Counted from the first letter of the stretch, positions 32,153 through 40,779 are shown. The stretch: DNA of 64,000 bases from Clostridiales bacterium (GCA_004557075.1 SFEX01000008.1:152580-216579), one strand, 5' to 3'. The notes: generated by a model from the letters alone, not told the origin. A program made the numbers and translations.

Positions 32153-33032
32153 AGACGGCACCGCGGCCGGCGGCGTCTGCACCGATGAAGAGCTTGAGCT
32201 GGTCAATGCCTTTGCGAGAGCGGAGCTGAAGGCGGAAGATGTGTACATCTTCTCCGTGCTGCTGTGCGACAACGAGGTAGACCGCGACTATGAGCGCTTT
32301 TCCGAAAATACGCTGCGCGAGCTGTCGGAGCTTTTCGTCGGCGTGACCGGCATCTGCGACCACGACTGGCGCAGCGGAAATCAGGTGGCGCGCATCTACA
32401 GAACGGAGCTTGTCACGGATAAAAACCGCACAACGTCTTACGGCGCACCGTATGTGTACCTCAAGGGCTACGCATATATGCTCCGCACGGAGTCTAACGC
32501 CGAGCTTATCGCGGAGATCGACGGCGGCATCAAGCGCGAGACGAGCGTCGGCTGCTCCGTAGCCGGAAGCGTGTGCAGCATATGCGGCGAGGATATCGGC
32601 GCTTGCAGCCACGTCAAGGGTAAACAGTATGGCGAAAAGCTCTGTTGCGCCATTTTAGAGGGCGCTGTGGATGCCTACGAGTGGAGCTTCGTCGCAGTTC
32701 CGGCTCAGCGCGGAGCGGGCGTTATCAAAAACTTCGTCGAGACCGAGGCGGGCAAGAGCTACGCTGCGGAATACGAGACGCTCGAAAAGGCCGCCGAGCT
32801 TGGCAGGAGATACCTTTCGGAGCTTAAAGCCGAGGTGCTCAGACTGTGCCTTGTCTGCGACAAGGCTATGTATCCGGCAATGGAAAAGAGCGTTGGGCTT
32901 ATGGACGAAACGGCTCTTCGCGAGCTGAAGGACGCTCTCAAGGAGAGAGCGGAGAAGCTTTATCCGCCCCTGACCCAGCTTCCGGGCAGAGGCGAGGTCA
33001 CCAAATTCTGCGGTGACGAGTACATTATTTGA
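32139..33032 (+). CDS. Prohead protease-like protein
   Basis: This 297-residue protein is placed between portal and capsid genes, where the HK97-type maturation protease and scaffold lie. The core has VGVTGICDHDW (candidate His) and GIKRETSVGCSVAG (candidate Ser), then a CSICG/CSHVKG cysteine cluster and AYEWSFVAVPAQRGAG, a common end for U35-like proteases. The last ~90 residues are helical and charged, resembling a built-in scaffold. The cysteine pairs may bind metal. Confidence 0.72.
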   Translation: MKIIKDGTAAGGVCTDEELELVNAFARAELKAEDVYIFSVLLCDNEVDRDYERFSENTLRELSELFVGVTGICDHDWRSGNQVARIYRTELVTDKNRTTSYGAPYVYLKGYAYMLRTESNAELIAEIDGGIKRETSVGCSVAGSVCSICGEDIGACSHVKGKQYGEKLCCAILEGAVDAYEWSFVAVPAQRGAGVIKNFVETEAGKSYAAEYETLEKAAELGRRYLSELKAEVLRLCLVCDKAMYPAMEKSVGLMDETALRELKDALKERAEKLYPPLTQLPGRGEVTKFCGDEYII

Positions 33033-33049
33033 TTCAGGAGGATTCTAAA

Positions 33050-33391
33050 ATGAAAGTCAGTTTTGAAGGCATAGGAGAGCAGGTGCTCTCCTTCAATAAG
33101 GCAAGCGGCGTTGAAAAGGGCTCGCTTGTAAAGATGAGCGCAAACGACACCGTTACAAAATGCGCGGCAGGCAATAACTTTGCCGGCGTCTGTATCCACG
33201 CGGACGATGATTTTGCCGATGTCAAGACATCGGGCTACGTTGAGCTCGGCTACACTGACACGGCGCCCACCGTGGGCTTTGCAAAGCTCACAGCGTCCGA
33301 CGACAAAAAAGTAAAAACCGCTACCACCGGCCGTGAGTACCTTGTCATCAAGGTCGATACGACAGCGGCAGTAGTCGGCTTCATAATGTGA
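33050..33391 (+). CDS. Capsid decoration (cement)-like protein
   Basis: This 113-residue protein directly precedes the major capsid gene. It is beta-rich with a regular strand/turn pattern (GIGEQVLSF, GVEKGSLVKM, NFAGVCIHADDD, GYVELGYTDT), similar to DUF2190/head-decoration proteins that stabilise capsids. CAGGAGGATTCTAAA precedes ATG 33050. The call depends on context as well as pattern. Confidence 0.65.
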   Translation: MKVSFEGIGEQVLSFNKASGVEKGSLVKMSANDTVTKCAAGNNFAGVCIHADDDFADVKTSGYVELGYTDTAPTVGFAKLTASDDKKVKTATTGREYLVIKVDTTAAVVGFIM

Positions 33392-33404
33392 GGAGGAAAG
33401 AGAT

Positions 33405-34436
33405 ATGGCATACAATTTTAACGAGATCCGCCTTGACAAGGGCATGTATTCCGAGTCCGGCAAGAGCTTTGAGCAGGTGCTTGAGGCTCTCGACCCCAAC
33501 GATAATTACAGAGGCACTCCCTATGAGGGGCTTGACGCCTTCCAGCGTCAGCTCAAGCGCTTTGACATCAAGGTTCGCGGCGCGGGCAGCGACGTTGTCG
33601 AGAAGTTTTTCTCCACCTCCGAATCCGCCGTGCTGTTTCCCGAGTATGTATCCCGCAGCGTAAAGGCCGGAATGGAGGAGGGGAACATCCTGCCCTCCAT
33701 CACTGCCACCACCACCCGCTTCGAGGGCATGGACTACCGCTCCATTTACTCTGCTCCCTCTGCGGACGAGAAGAGTCTGCGCTATGTGGGCGAGGGCGCT
33801 GCCATTCCTCAGACCGAGGTTCGCGCCTCCGACCATCTTGTCAAGCTCAGAAAGCGCGGCAGGATGCTGGTCGCCTCCTATGAGGCCATCCGCTTCCAGC
33901 GCCTCGACCTGTTTTCCGTCATGCTCCGCCAGATCGGTACTCAGATCATGCGCATGCACCTTGAGGACGCCATCGACGTCATCAAAAACGGCGACGGCAA
34001 CGATAACGCCGCCGAGAGCCTTGCCGTCGGCGGAAGCACTATCGGCGGCACTGCCGGCAGTCTGAGCTACAGTGAGCTTCTCAACTTCTGGAACGCCTTC
34101 GACCCCTACACCATGAACACCATGCTCGTCGCCCCCGACGTCATGATGAAAATACTCAAGTGCTCCGAGTTTAAAAACCCCATGGCGGGTCTGAACTTCC
34201 AGGGCACCGGCGAGCCGGGCAACCCTCTGGGCGCAAAGCTCATCCGCTGCTCTGCAATGACCGCAGGCACAGCAATCGGCCTCGACAAGGGCTACGCCCT
34301 CGAAATGGTCACGGCAGGCGACGTCTCCGTCGAATACGACAGACTCATCGACCGCCAGCTCGAGCGTGCTGCCATCACCAGCATCTCCGGCTTTGCAAAG
34401 CTCTACACCGATGCATCCAAGGTGCTCTCGGTCTGA
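33405..34436 (+). CDS. Major capsid protein, HK97 fold
   Basis: This 343-residue protein has the HK97-type layout: an N-terminal arm, a spine helix with SSR-like FPEYVSRSVKAGMEEGNIL, then P- and A-domain segments including VGEGAAIPQTEVRASDH, LRKRGRMLVASYEAIRF, and NTMLVAPDVMMKIL. It is the most abundant expected product of the module; the AGGAGGAAAGAGAT ribosome site is strong and its codons are the most regular in the cluster. A hairpin follows its stop. No disruption is seen. Confidence 0.88.
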   Translation: MAYNFNEIRLDKGMYSESGKSFEQVLEALDPNDNYRGTPYEGLDAFQRQLKRFDIKVRGAGSDVVEKFFSTSESAVLFPEYVSRSVKAGMEEGNILPSITATTTRFEGMDYRSIYSAPSADEKSLRYVGEGAAIPQTEVRASDHLVKLRKRGRMLVASYEAIRFQRLDLFSVMLRQIGTQIMRMHLEDAIDVIKNGDGNDNAAESLAVGGSTIGGTAGSLSYSELLNFWNAFDPYTMNTMLVAPDVMMKILKCSEFKNPMAGLNFQGTGEPGNPLGAKLIRCSAMTAGTAIGLDKGYALEMVTAGDVSVEYDRLIDRQLERAAITSISGFAKLYTDASKVLSV

Positions 34437-34450
34437 GCTTAAAAATTCAC

Positions 34451-34476
34451 GAAGCGGCTGCTTTTGCGGCCGCTTC
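34451..34476 (+). other. Hairpin after the capsid gene
   Basis: GAAGCGGC pairs with GCCGCTTC over a ten-base loop. There is no T-run, so it may protect or process the capsid mRNA and lower downstream expression rather than terminate. Confidence 0.5.
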
Positions 34477-34497
34477 ATTCCAAAAAGGAGGCATAAA

Positions 34498-34881
34498 ATG
34501 GCATATACAAATTCCGATATTGAAAACAGGGCACGCAGCCTTATGAGCTTTTCTATCCCCACGGAGAGCGCCGGAATGCTCAAAGCGGTGTGCGCCTCGG
34601 CTGCGGCGGAGCTTGAGAGCCGCCTGCGCAAGGGCGTCTCAAGCGAGAGTATAAAGGAGCTGTTCGTGACGGCGGCGGGCGTGCTGGCGCTGTCAATGTA
34701 CATTGAGCTCGGCGGCGCGGCCACGGACAGGATAGGCTCGTTCAGCGCCGGCAATCTGTCGGTCAGCCTCGACGGCGGCGCGGTATCGGCGTCCGCCGCC
34801 TCCCTGCGAAAATATGCCGAACGAATGCTGTCGGCATATATAGACGGAGACGGATTCGAGTTCGTGGGGGTGCGCGGATGA
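34498..34881 (+). CDS. Head-tail connector-like protein
   Basis: This 127-residue protein after the capsid gene has helices in the first 80 residues (DIENRARSLMSF, AAAELESRLRKG) and matches the size and place of head-tail adaptor proteins that extend the portal channel. A strong AAAAAGGAGGCATAAA ribosome site precedes it. It overlaps the next gene by four bases. The family is not certain. Confidence 0.6.
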   Translation: MAYTNSDIENRARSLMSFSIPTESAGMLKAVCASAAAELESRLRKGVSSESIKELFVTAAGVLALSMYIELGGAATDRIGSFSAGNLSVSLDGGAVSASAASLRKYAERMLSAYIDGDGFEFVGVRG

Positions 34882-35189
34882 CGGCGACGAATAATATACT
34901 CAGGCTTTACGGCGAGGACATAAGCGTCGGCACGGCAAAGGGCAAGGGCTTCATATCCTGCCTTGACGCGGACAACGCTCAGATACACCGCCAACCTTTG
35001 GCTCCCGGCGTGAAAAACGGCTCAAAATACAGACTGATAACGAACATGGCCGGCATTTCCGAGGGCGCTCAGGTGCAGGCGGCGGGGAGAATATACGAGG
35101 TGCTCAGAATTGAGCCTGTCCGCATTTTCGGCACTCTGTCGCATAACGAGTGCATCCTCAGACTGAAAGGGGAGAGCAGCGATGTTTGA
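34878..35189 (+). CDS. Head-tail joining protein-like
   Basis: This 103-residue protein starts with an ATGA overlap. It is beta-rich (YRLITNMAGISEGAQVQAAG, then RIYEVLRIEPVRIFG), as in head-closure proteins of the SPP1 gp16/HK97 gp10 type, which form the connector stopper. Size and order agree. Assignment is by pattern and context. Confidence 0.55.
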   Translation: MTATNNILRLYGEDISVGTAKGKGFISCLDADNAQIHRQPLAPGVKNGSKYRLITNMAGISEGAQVQAAGRIYEVLRIEPVRIFGTLSHNECILRLKGESSDV

Positions 35190-35658
35190 CACCATAACAG
35201 ACAGCATAGCCTCCGCGCTTTCCGGAAACGGGATAAATGCCGTGACAAAATTCCCTGTGTCCAAGCTCAACAGAGCGGAAACGCTCGTCTGCGTGTCCAT
35301 AAAATCGGCGCGGATAACCGCTTCCGGACTGGGCAATTACATCGGCCTGTGCACCCAGAACGGCACTGTAAAAGAGATGTACGGCAGCAGGGCGGAGCTT
35401 CAGATCGCCGCCGATATATATTCACCCTTCGATGAGGATTCTTCCGAGCCGGGCTGTGCGAAATACGCGGCTTTGGTGGAGGATAAAATCAGGAGCGTGC
35501 AGGGACTTTCCGTCACGGAGTTTAACTTCGGCGATATACGCTACGATACGGCCGCCGAGATGTTTCACAGCGCCTGCACGGTGAAGGCCGGGGCGTATCT
35601 GGTGCGCGAGCTGCTCGGAGGCGAGCTTTCCTCTTACGGATTGGGGGAGACGGTATGA
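35182..35658 (+). CDS. Minor capsid or tail-completion-like protein
   Basis: This 158-residue alpha/beta protein overlaps both neighbours by a few bases. It shows MFDTITDSIASALSGNGINA, a central strand-rich part and GEL-rich end. In phages, the third connector gene after the capsid often encodes a tail-completion or terminator protein that caps the tail tube. I do not recognise the exact family. Confidence 0.5.
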   Translation: MFDTITDSIASALSGNGINAVTKFPVSKLNRAETLVCVSIKSARITASGLGNYIGLCTQNGTVKEMYGSRAELQIAADIYSPFDEDSSEPGCAKYAALVEDKIRSVQGLSVTEFNFGDIRYDTAAEMFHSACTVKAGAYLVRELLGGELSSYGLGETV

Positions 35659-36026
35659 CGATAGTTAAGGCGATCCCCTCAAGCGAGGACAAGACGGTGC
35701 TTGTAAACGGCGTGAAGCTTGCCGCCGTTGTGAGCGTGAAGGAGTTCGAGAAAAGCTCTGTGTACAAAATAGAGTGCTTCGGCGACGATGAGCCGGCGGC
35801 GGTGCTGACAAACGGCACGGAGTATGGCGTCGAGCTCAGGCGCGAGACACCGGCGACGGACGGAGTGAGCTTCGACGGCCTTGCGGATTTTACCGTGAAG
35901 GTGGGCAATGTGGTTTACGGCGGCTGCCGCTGCGCAAAGCGCGAGCGGATAATAAAACCCGGCGAGCCGGAGACAGAGCTTGTGACAATAAACGCCGCAA
36001 GCAGACAGGAGGCGGAAGATGAGTAA
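35655..36026 (+). CDS. Small structural protein of the phage-like module
   Basis: This 123-residue beta-rich protein (VKAIPSSEDKTVLVNGVKLA, then VYKIECFGDDEP) sits where a tail sheath or tube gene would normally begin. It is too short for a sheath and might be a reduced tube or adaptor protein. Tight overlaps on both sides show it belongs to the operon. Identity is unknown. Confidence 0.5.
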   Translation: MTIVKAIPSSEDKTVLVNGVKLAAVVSVKEFEKSSVYKIECFGDDEPAAVLTNGTEYGVELRRETPATDGVSFDGLADFTVKVGNVVYGGCRCAKRERIIKPGEPETELVTINAASRQEAEDE

Positions 36027-36189
36027 TACTGCGGATATCTTCGACCTGCGTTCATATACGCCGGACGAGGACGGAACAAATTTTGACGATGCCGAGCTGT
36101 TTGTGGTGCGGCGGCGGGACATGTCGTTTATGTCGGACTATTTTCGCCGCGATGCCCGCAGGTACGACAACGGCTTTGAGCTTTACTGA
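36019..36189 (+). CDS. 56-residue protein of the phage-like module
   Basis: This short gene starts inside the previous one (8-base overlap) with GGAGGCGGAAG upstream. The product MSNTADIFDLRSYTPDEDGT continues to a very basic and aromatic C-terminus (FRRDARRYDNGFELY). In size and place it could correspond to a tail-assembly-chaperone remnant, but I recognise no family. Confidence 0.55.
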   Translation: MSNTADIFDLRSYTPDEDGTNFDDAELFVVRRRDMSFMSDYFRRDARRYDNGFELY

Positions 36190-36201
36190 GGAGGTGCGCT
36201 G

Positions 36202-36774
36202 ATGTTAGCAGCGATGAAGTACAGAAATTTCGTCTGGCCGAATAACCCCAAAACATTTGAGGTCGAGTACAGACGAACCCTGCACAGCTATAAGCTGCCC
36301 TTTTCGGGCTATGTTGTGCAGAATTTGGGACTGCAAAACAAGATAATCCGCGGCGAGGGTGAGTTTACGGGGCCTGACGCCTATGAAAACTTCCGCAAGC
36401 TCGCTGCGCTGTTCGAGGAGAACAAGGGCGGAAAGTTAGTGCATCCCGTGTGGCCGACTATGCGCGCGTATTTCGCAAAGCTCAATCTCAGGGAGGAGCC
36501 GCGCGAGGACTATGTGCACTACAGCTTTGAGTTCTGGGAGTACATAGGCAATAAATTCGAGGATATGGCCGACGCCATGGACGATTTCGACTACGACGAT
36601 CCCGCAGCGAGCCTGCCGGGGCTCAAGCGCTACACCATGGCCGTAGAGGGCGACACCCTGCGCATACTGGCCGCAAAATTCAATGTTACGGTCGAGCAGA
36701 TGTGCAGCATGAATCCCACCGTGGCAGGGCCGGATACGGCGCTCACAGTGGGACAGATCATAAGGTTCAGGTGA
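36202..36774 (+). CDS. LysM-containing tail assembly protein (XkdP-like)
   Basis: This 190-residue protein combines an N-terminal phage domain (NFVWPNNPKTFEVEYRRTLH, then GYVVQNLGLQNKIIRGEGEF) with a C-terminal LysM motif (about 143-189: YTMAVEGDTLRILAAKFNVT and GQIIRFR). In PBSX-like phages, XkdP lies between tape measure and baseplate hub genes and its LysM binds peptidoglycan or baseplate parts. Here the tape measure is missing upstream. GAGGAGGTGCGCTG is a strong ribosome site. Confidence 0.78.
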   Translation: MLAAMKYRNFVWPNNPKTFEVEYRRTLHSYKLPFSGYVVQNLGLQNKIIRGEGEFTGPDAYENFRKLAALFEENKGGKLVHPVWPTMRAYFAKLNLREEPREDYVHYSFEFWEYIGNKFEDMADAMDDFDYDDPAASLPGLKRYTMAVEGDTLRILAAKFNVTVEQMCSMNPTVAGPDTALTVGQIIRFR

Positions 36775-36779
36775 TACTC

Positions 36780-37712
36780 ATGACGGGATATATCATAAAT
36801 AACAGCGGCACGGAAACAGAGCTTCCGGAATTTCTGTCATGGGATGTCTGCCACGGGCTCGGAGAGCCTTGCGACTGGTTCGAGGTTAGCTTTATATACT
36901 ATTCCCACCAGCTTACGATGCTGCAATCGGCCTGCCGCTTCAGGGCGGTGCATAACAATTCCACGGTGTTTACCGGCATAGTGGACGAATACAGCATAAG
37001 CATAGACGAGCACGGTTCGGTCGTTACCATATCCGGCCGCTCGTATGCCGCGCGCCTTCTGGATAACGAGCTGCCCGCCGCGGCATACGCGACCCTGAGC
37101 AGCGCGGAGCTGATAAGCAATTATATAGCGCCTTACGGCATCACTCAGGTGACATCCGGAACGGCAAAAACCCTGAGCGGGTTTAATATCAGCACGGGAG
37201 AGAGCGCGTGGAGCGCCGTCCGGCGCTTTAGCCGATATGCCTGGGGCACCATACCTTATTTCACGCCCACGGGCGAGCTTGTGCTCAGCGGCAGGCAGGG
37301 GCAGAGCGTCACGGTAGACGCGGATAAGGATGCCGCCTGCATAAAGCTGAGAGATGAGCGCTACGGCATAATATCTGACGTCATGGTGAGAAACCGCGTC
37401 ACCGGCGCAAGCTACACGGTGCAGAATGCGGATTTCATTTCGCGCGGAGGGAAAAGCCACCGTGAGCTTGTCGTTCCCAAGACCACCGGCGCGGACGCCG
37501 CCAGATATACGGCCGAGTACCAGATAGCCGAGTCTAAGCGCGGAAAACACATAATCGAGCTGACGCTGACTAAGCAGTTTGCCTGCTTTACAAACGACGT
37601 AGTCGCGCTCAGCTCGACCGCACTGGGCGTAAACGGAAGCTACAAAGTCACCGCCAGCCACTGCTGGGCGGATTCATTCAGCGCGGGAACGATCGTTACA
37701 TTGGAGGTGTAG
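36780..37712 (+). CDS. Baseplate hub protein (gpD/XkdQ-like)
   Basis: This 310-residue protein resembles the late control D/Mu gp44 hub family: strands with FLSWDVCHGLGEPCDWFEVS, FTGIVDEYSISID, SGRSYAARLLDNELP, and a second half with LVVPKTTGADAARYTAEY. The hub forms the central ring below the tail tube and carries the spike. It follows the LysM gene, as in PBSX (xkdP-xkdQ). The start ATG 36780 lies behind a weak CAGGTGATACTC. Confidence 0.78.
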   Translation: MTGYIINNSGTETELPEFLSWDVCHGLGEPCDWFEVSFIYYSHQLTMLQSACRFRAVHNNSTVFTGIVDEYSISIDEHGSVVTISGRSYAARLLDNELPAAAYATLSSAELISNYIAPYGITQVTSGTAKTLSGFNISTGESAWSAVRRFSRYAWGTIPYFTPTGELVLSGRQGQSVTVDADKDAACIKLRDERYGIISDVMVRNRVTGASYTVQNADFISRGGKSHRELVVPKTTGADAARYTAEYQIAESKRGKHIIELTLTKQFACFTNDVVALSSTALGVNGSYKVTASHCWADSFSAGTIVTLEV

Positions 37713-37714
37713 CC

Positions 37715-37888
37715 ATGTGGCTGTCAGAGATAAAAAGAAAAAGCGAACCTGACGGAGCGCTGCCGGAGATAAGCGTAAGCGCCGACGGGGATATAAACCT
37801 CGAAACCGCAAACGCGAGGATATGCATAAAAAACAGCGGCCAGATTATAATCGAGGGCAGCGTGACCTTAAACGGCAGCGCGATATAA
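37715..37888 (+). CDS. 57-residue spike-like beta protein
   Basis: The last gene of the module begins two bases after the hub gene, with TTGGAGGTGTAGCC upstream. Its second half repeats short strands (DINLETANARICIK, GQIIIEGSVTLNG), like the triple-stranded beta helix at the end of gpV/Mu gp45 spikes. It lacks the OB-fold and metal-binding HxH of full spikes. A reduced spike is a plausible but unproven reading. Confidence 0.5.
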   Translation: MWLSEIKRKSEPDGALPEISVSADGDINLETANARICIKNSGQIIIEGSVTLNGSAI

Positions 37889-37926
37889 AAAGAAATGCAC
37901 ATCTGCTCTTGCAGATGTGCATTTTT
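37889..37926. terminator. Bidirectional terminator between phage-like module and gdhA
   Basis: AAATGCACATCTGC and its exact complement pair around TCTT; A/T tracts lie on both sides. Confidence 0.9.
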
Positions 37927-37960
37927 ATAATATTTACTTTAAGCTTATTTGTCTGCGGGA

Positions 37961-39310
37961 TCAGACAACGCCCTGAGCCATCATTGCTTCGGCGACCTTC
38001 AGGAAGCCTGCAACGTTTGCGCCGAGCATGAGGTTGCCGGGCTGGCCGCACTCGACGGATGCGTCGTAGCAAGCCTTGAAGATGTTCTTCATGATGCCCT
38101 GCAGCTTCTCATCGACTTCCTCAAAGCTCCAGCTCATGCGGATGGAGTTCTGAGTCATCTCAAGACCGGAGGTGGCGACGCCGCCTGCGTTGGAAGCCTT
38201 GCCGGGGCTGTAGAGGAGGCCGTTGCCGAGAACCTTCTCGATTGCTTCGGGGGTAAGAGGCATATTTGCGCCTTCAAATACTGCCATGCAGCCGTTGTCG
38301 ATCAGGTGCTGTACGTCGTCAGCGTCCATCTCGTTCTGGGATGCGCAAGGCATTGCGATGTCGCACTTGAGGGTCCAGATGCCCTTGCGGCCCTCGTGGT
38401 ACTCGGAACCGGGAACCTCGTCTGCGTAAACGCTGATGCGTGCGCGGCGCTTCTGCTTGATATCCATGACCTTCTTGAGGTCAACGCCGTCGGGATCATA
38501 GATGTAGCCGTTGGAGTCGCACATTGCGATAACGGTGCCGCCGAGCTGGGTGCACTTCTCTGCTGCGTACTGAGCAACGTTACCTGCGCCGGAGACGATA
38601 ACTCTCTTGCCCTCGAAGGAGGTGTGGCCAAGATGCTCAAGAGCCTCTGCTGCGTAGTAGCACAGACCATAGCCGGTAGCCTGGGTACGGGCGAGGGAGC
38701 CGCCGAAGGTCAGACCCTTACCGGTGATAACGCCGCCCTCAAAGCGGTTGACGATCTTCTTGTACTGGCCGTACATGTAGCCGACCTCACGCGCGCCGAC
38801 GCCGATGTCGCCTGCGGGAGTATCGGTGAACTGGCCGATGTGACGATAAAGTTCAGTCATGAAGCTCTGGCAGAAACGCATGACCTCAGCGTCGGACTTG
38901 CCCTTGGGGTCGAAGTCGGAGCCGCCCTTGCCGCCGCCCATGGGGAGGGTGGTCAGGGAGTTCTTGAGGATCTGCTCGAAGCCGAGGAACTTGATAACGG
39001 AAAGGTTGACGGAGGGATGGAAGCGGCAGCCGCCCTTGTAGGGGCCGATCGCGGAGTTAAACTGTACACGGTAGCCGCGGTTTACATGGGTAACGCCGTT
39101 GTCGTCAACCCAGGGAACGCGGAACATGACAACGCGCTCAGGCTCGACAAAGCGCTCAAGGAGGCTTGCCTTCTCCCACTCGGGGTGCTTGTCAACGACG
39201 AGCTGGAGGCTCTCAAATACTTCACGGACAGCCTGAAGAAACTCGGGCTGGTCAGGATCGCGCTTCTCTACGGAATCGTATACACGCTTGAGATATTCGT
39301 TTGTAATCAT
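37961..39310 (-). CDS. gdhA: NADP-type glutamate dehydrogenase
   Basis: This 449-residue enzyme makes glutamate from 2-oxoglutarate and ammonia. It has the hexameric GDH pattern: YKGGCRFHPSVNLSVIKFLG, the catalytic lysine region LPMGGGKGGSDFDPKGKSD, and the nucleotide-binding VIVSGAGNVAQYAAEK. Length matches bacterial GdhA (about 447). I chose ATG 39310 because AGGAGAGAACGAA precedes it and MITNEYLKRVYDSVEKRDP is the conserved start. Confidence 0.97.
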   Translation of the reverse strand: MITNEYLKRVYDSVEKRDPDQPEFLQAVREVFESLQLVVDKHPEWEKASLLERFVEPERVVMFRVPWVDDNGVTHVNRGYRVQFNSAIGPYKGGCRFHPSVNLSVIKFLGFEQILKNSLTTLPMGGGKGGSDFDPKGKSDAEVMRFCQSFMTELYRHIGQFTDTPAGDIGVGAREVGYMYGQYKKIVNRFEGGVITGKGLTFGGSLARTQATGYGLCYYAAEALEHLGHTSFEGKRVIVSGAGNVAQYAAEKCTQLGGTVIAMCDSNGYIYDPDGVDLKKVMDIKQKRRARISVYADEVPGSEYHEGRKGIWTLKCDIAMPCASQNEMDADDVQHLIDNGCMAVFEGANMPLTPEAIEKVLGNGLLYSPGKASNAGGVATSGLEMTQNSIRMSWSFEEVDEKLQGIMKNIFKACYDASVECGQPGNLMLGANVAGFLKVAEAMMAQGVV

Positions 39311-39505
39311 TTCGTTCTCTCCTAATGAAAAAATAATAATCGTCTCGGTGAGCCTATTTACCCACCATTCCGATTTTAGTCCTTGTTGTAGCAACTTACA
39401 ATTGTGAGATGTTATAAATTATCACTAAAAAATACGGTAAAATAGCACAAGATATGCTTAATTTTTGTCAATCTCCACTAAATGCATGAATTGTAAAACT
39501 CATGC

Positions 39506-39534
39506 TTGACAAATTATGCAAATGCGTGTATTAT
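39506..39534 (+). promoter_or_regulatory. Promoter of the zinc-ribbon-like micro-gene
   Basis: TTGACA and TATTAT spaced by 17 bases, 50 bases before ATG 39585. Confidence 0.7.
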
Positions 39535-39584
39535 AAAGCACACAACACGCAAATGAATAAAAGCGCTTGTTTGGGGGTATGTAA

Positions 39585-39779
39585 ATGCACAAAAATATAC
39601 GTTTTAAGCAGCGCTGCGGGGAGTGCGGAGCGTTGTTTGAGGACGGGGAGGAGATATATTTATGGGATAATCGCTATGTCTGCTGCGAATGTTTTGACAA
39701 TCTTTTCGCGGCCTTGAGCCGAACCGATAAGGCGCTGAGAGGGGGCATTGTGGTGACAAACTACCCAATCAGTGAATAG
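39585..39779 (+). CDS. 64-residue zinc-ribbon-like protein
   Basis: This short protein contains CGECGALF (residues 11-18) and CCECF (33-37), spaced as a zinc ribbon or half-LIM finger around a YLWDNRYV strand pair. It has a GGGGGT ribosome site and its own consensus promoter, so it is likely expressed. The function is unknown. Confidence 0.7.
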   Translation: MHKNIRFKQRCGECGALFEDGEEIYLWDNRYVCCECFDNLFAALSRTDKALRGGIVVTNYPISE

Positions 39780-39793
39780 AGACGCCGCTCATA

Positions 39794-40213
39794 TCACTTC
39801 ACACCGAGAATATGCAGAGTGCGCGTATCGGGTCTGCCGCTGTAAAACTTATCTATCACCGCATTAAAAACAGGGTCTTCGCTCACCTGCGCGAACAGAG
39901 TCATTGAGGAGCGCAGCTTCAAATCGTCGGGGTAGCCCATAACGGCGGTCGCGTCGCTGCCGTCCAGGGTCAAAAGCGCCCTTGATATCTCAAAAAGCCG
40001 AGCACCGAGTACAGGATGGGTTATGTATTCGCGCGCCTCGTCGATATCGGCTATTGAGTAATACTTAGCCGTGGAGCTCATACCGAGCCCCGCGATCTGC
40101 GGGAATATATACCACATCCAGTGGCTTCTTTTGCGACCGTTTTTGATCTCGCTCAGGGCGGCATCGTATGAGCGCTCCTGAGCGGTGAGAAATCTGTCAA
40201 GTCTGTTTTCCAT
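39794..40213 (-). CDS. DUF1810 family protein
   Basis: This 139-residue protein belongs to DUF1810: LDRFLTAQERSYDAALSEIKNG-type opening, HWMWYIFPQIAGLG, and YSIADIDEAREYITHPVLG. These are cytosolic proteins found in many bacteria; the function is not established, though a nucleotide-processing role has been suggested for relatives. AAAGGAGTTTTTAT precedes ATG 40213. It shares a transcript with the SdpI-like gene upstream (12-base gap). Confidence 0.88.
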   Translation of the reverse strand: MENRLDRFLTAQERSYDAALSEIKNGRKRSHWMWYIFPQIAGLGMSSTAKYYSIADIDEAREYITHPVLGARLFEISRALLTLDGSDATAVMGYPDDLKLRSSMTLFAQVSEDPVFNAVIDKFYSGRPDTRTLHILGVK

Positions 40214-40225
40214 ATAAAAACTCCT

Positions 40226-40606
40226 TTAAATGCGTCTGTTTCCGTTTTCGTCGAAAGTCCTTTTGAGTGCTTTTTCAACGGGGATGATCGAAGCGGTCAT
40301 CGCTATCACCTGAACAAGGCATACTATAAGACCCACCGTGCTTACTGCATTTATTTCCCCGCCGGTCACGCAGAGCATCGGGATGACCGATACCGGTAGC
40401 AAAACTATCCCCAATATGAACCACAGTCTGCCGCAATAATTATGAGCGAAGCTCCATGTGTCCCTGTTTTTCATAGATCTTGCCGTTCTGTACCCGAACA
40501 GGGAATTGATATCCTTGGGGGCGCTTTTGGTAAAGTAGCGGCCAAAGCCTATCATGGTGAGCGGAACTATTATATCGACAATAAGCATAAAGACCCAAAA
40601 TCCCAT
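40226..40606 (-). CDS. SdpI family membrane protein
   Basis: This 126-residue protein has three hydrophobic helices and the SdpI/YhfL motif GYRTARSMKNRDTWSFAH after the first. In B. subtilis, SdpI gives immunity to the SdpC toxin; most homologues have no toxin partner. I chose ATG 40606 because AGAGAGGTG lies nine bases upstream; the in-frame GTG at 40618 overlaps that site. No SdpABC homologue is seen in this window. Confidence 0.82.
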   Translation of the reverse strand: MGFWVFMLIVDIIVPLTMIGFGRYFTKSAPKDINSLFGYRTARSMKNRDTWSFAHNYCGRLWFILGIVLLPVSVIPMLCVTGGEINAVSTVGLIVCLVQVIAMTASIIPVEKALKRTFDENGNRRI

Positions 40607-40779
40607 AACGTAGATCACCTCTCTTTAGCACTATTATACGCTGATTTCATTATTTTTCAAGGCACCGCGCCTTGAATGCGGCTGAATAAAAAAGCCGTCG
40701 CAAGTGATATAAAACTTGCGACGACGTGGAAAGCGAGTGTGGAGAAGACAAATATAAGCCCCTTTAAAGAGCCGGAGTG

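Noticed and set aside
34451..34476. The hairpin after the capsid gene as a terminator
   Set aside because: It lacks a T-run and the downstream genes overlap as one operon with no other promoter seen.
40226..40606. The SdpI-like protein as part of a cannibalism toxin system
   Set aside because: No SdpA, SdpB or SdpC homologue or secreted peptide gene is found around it.
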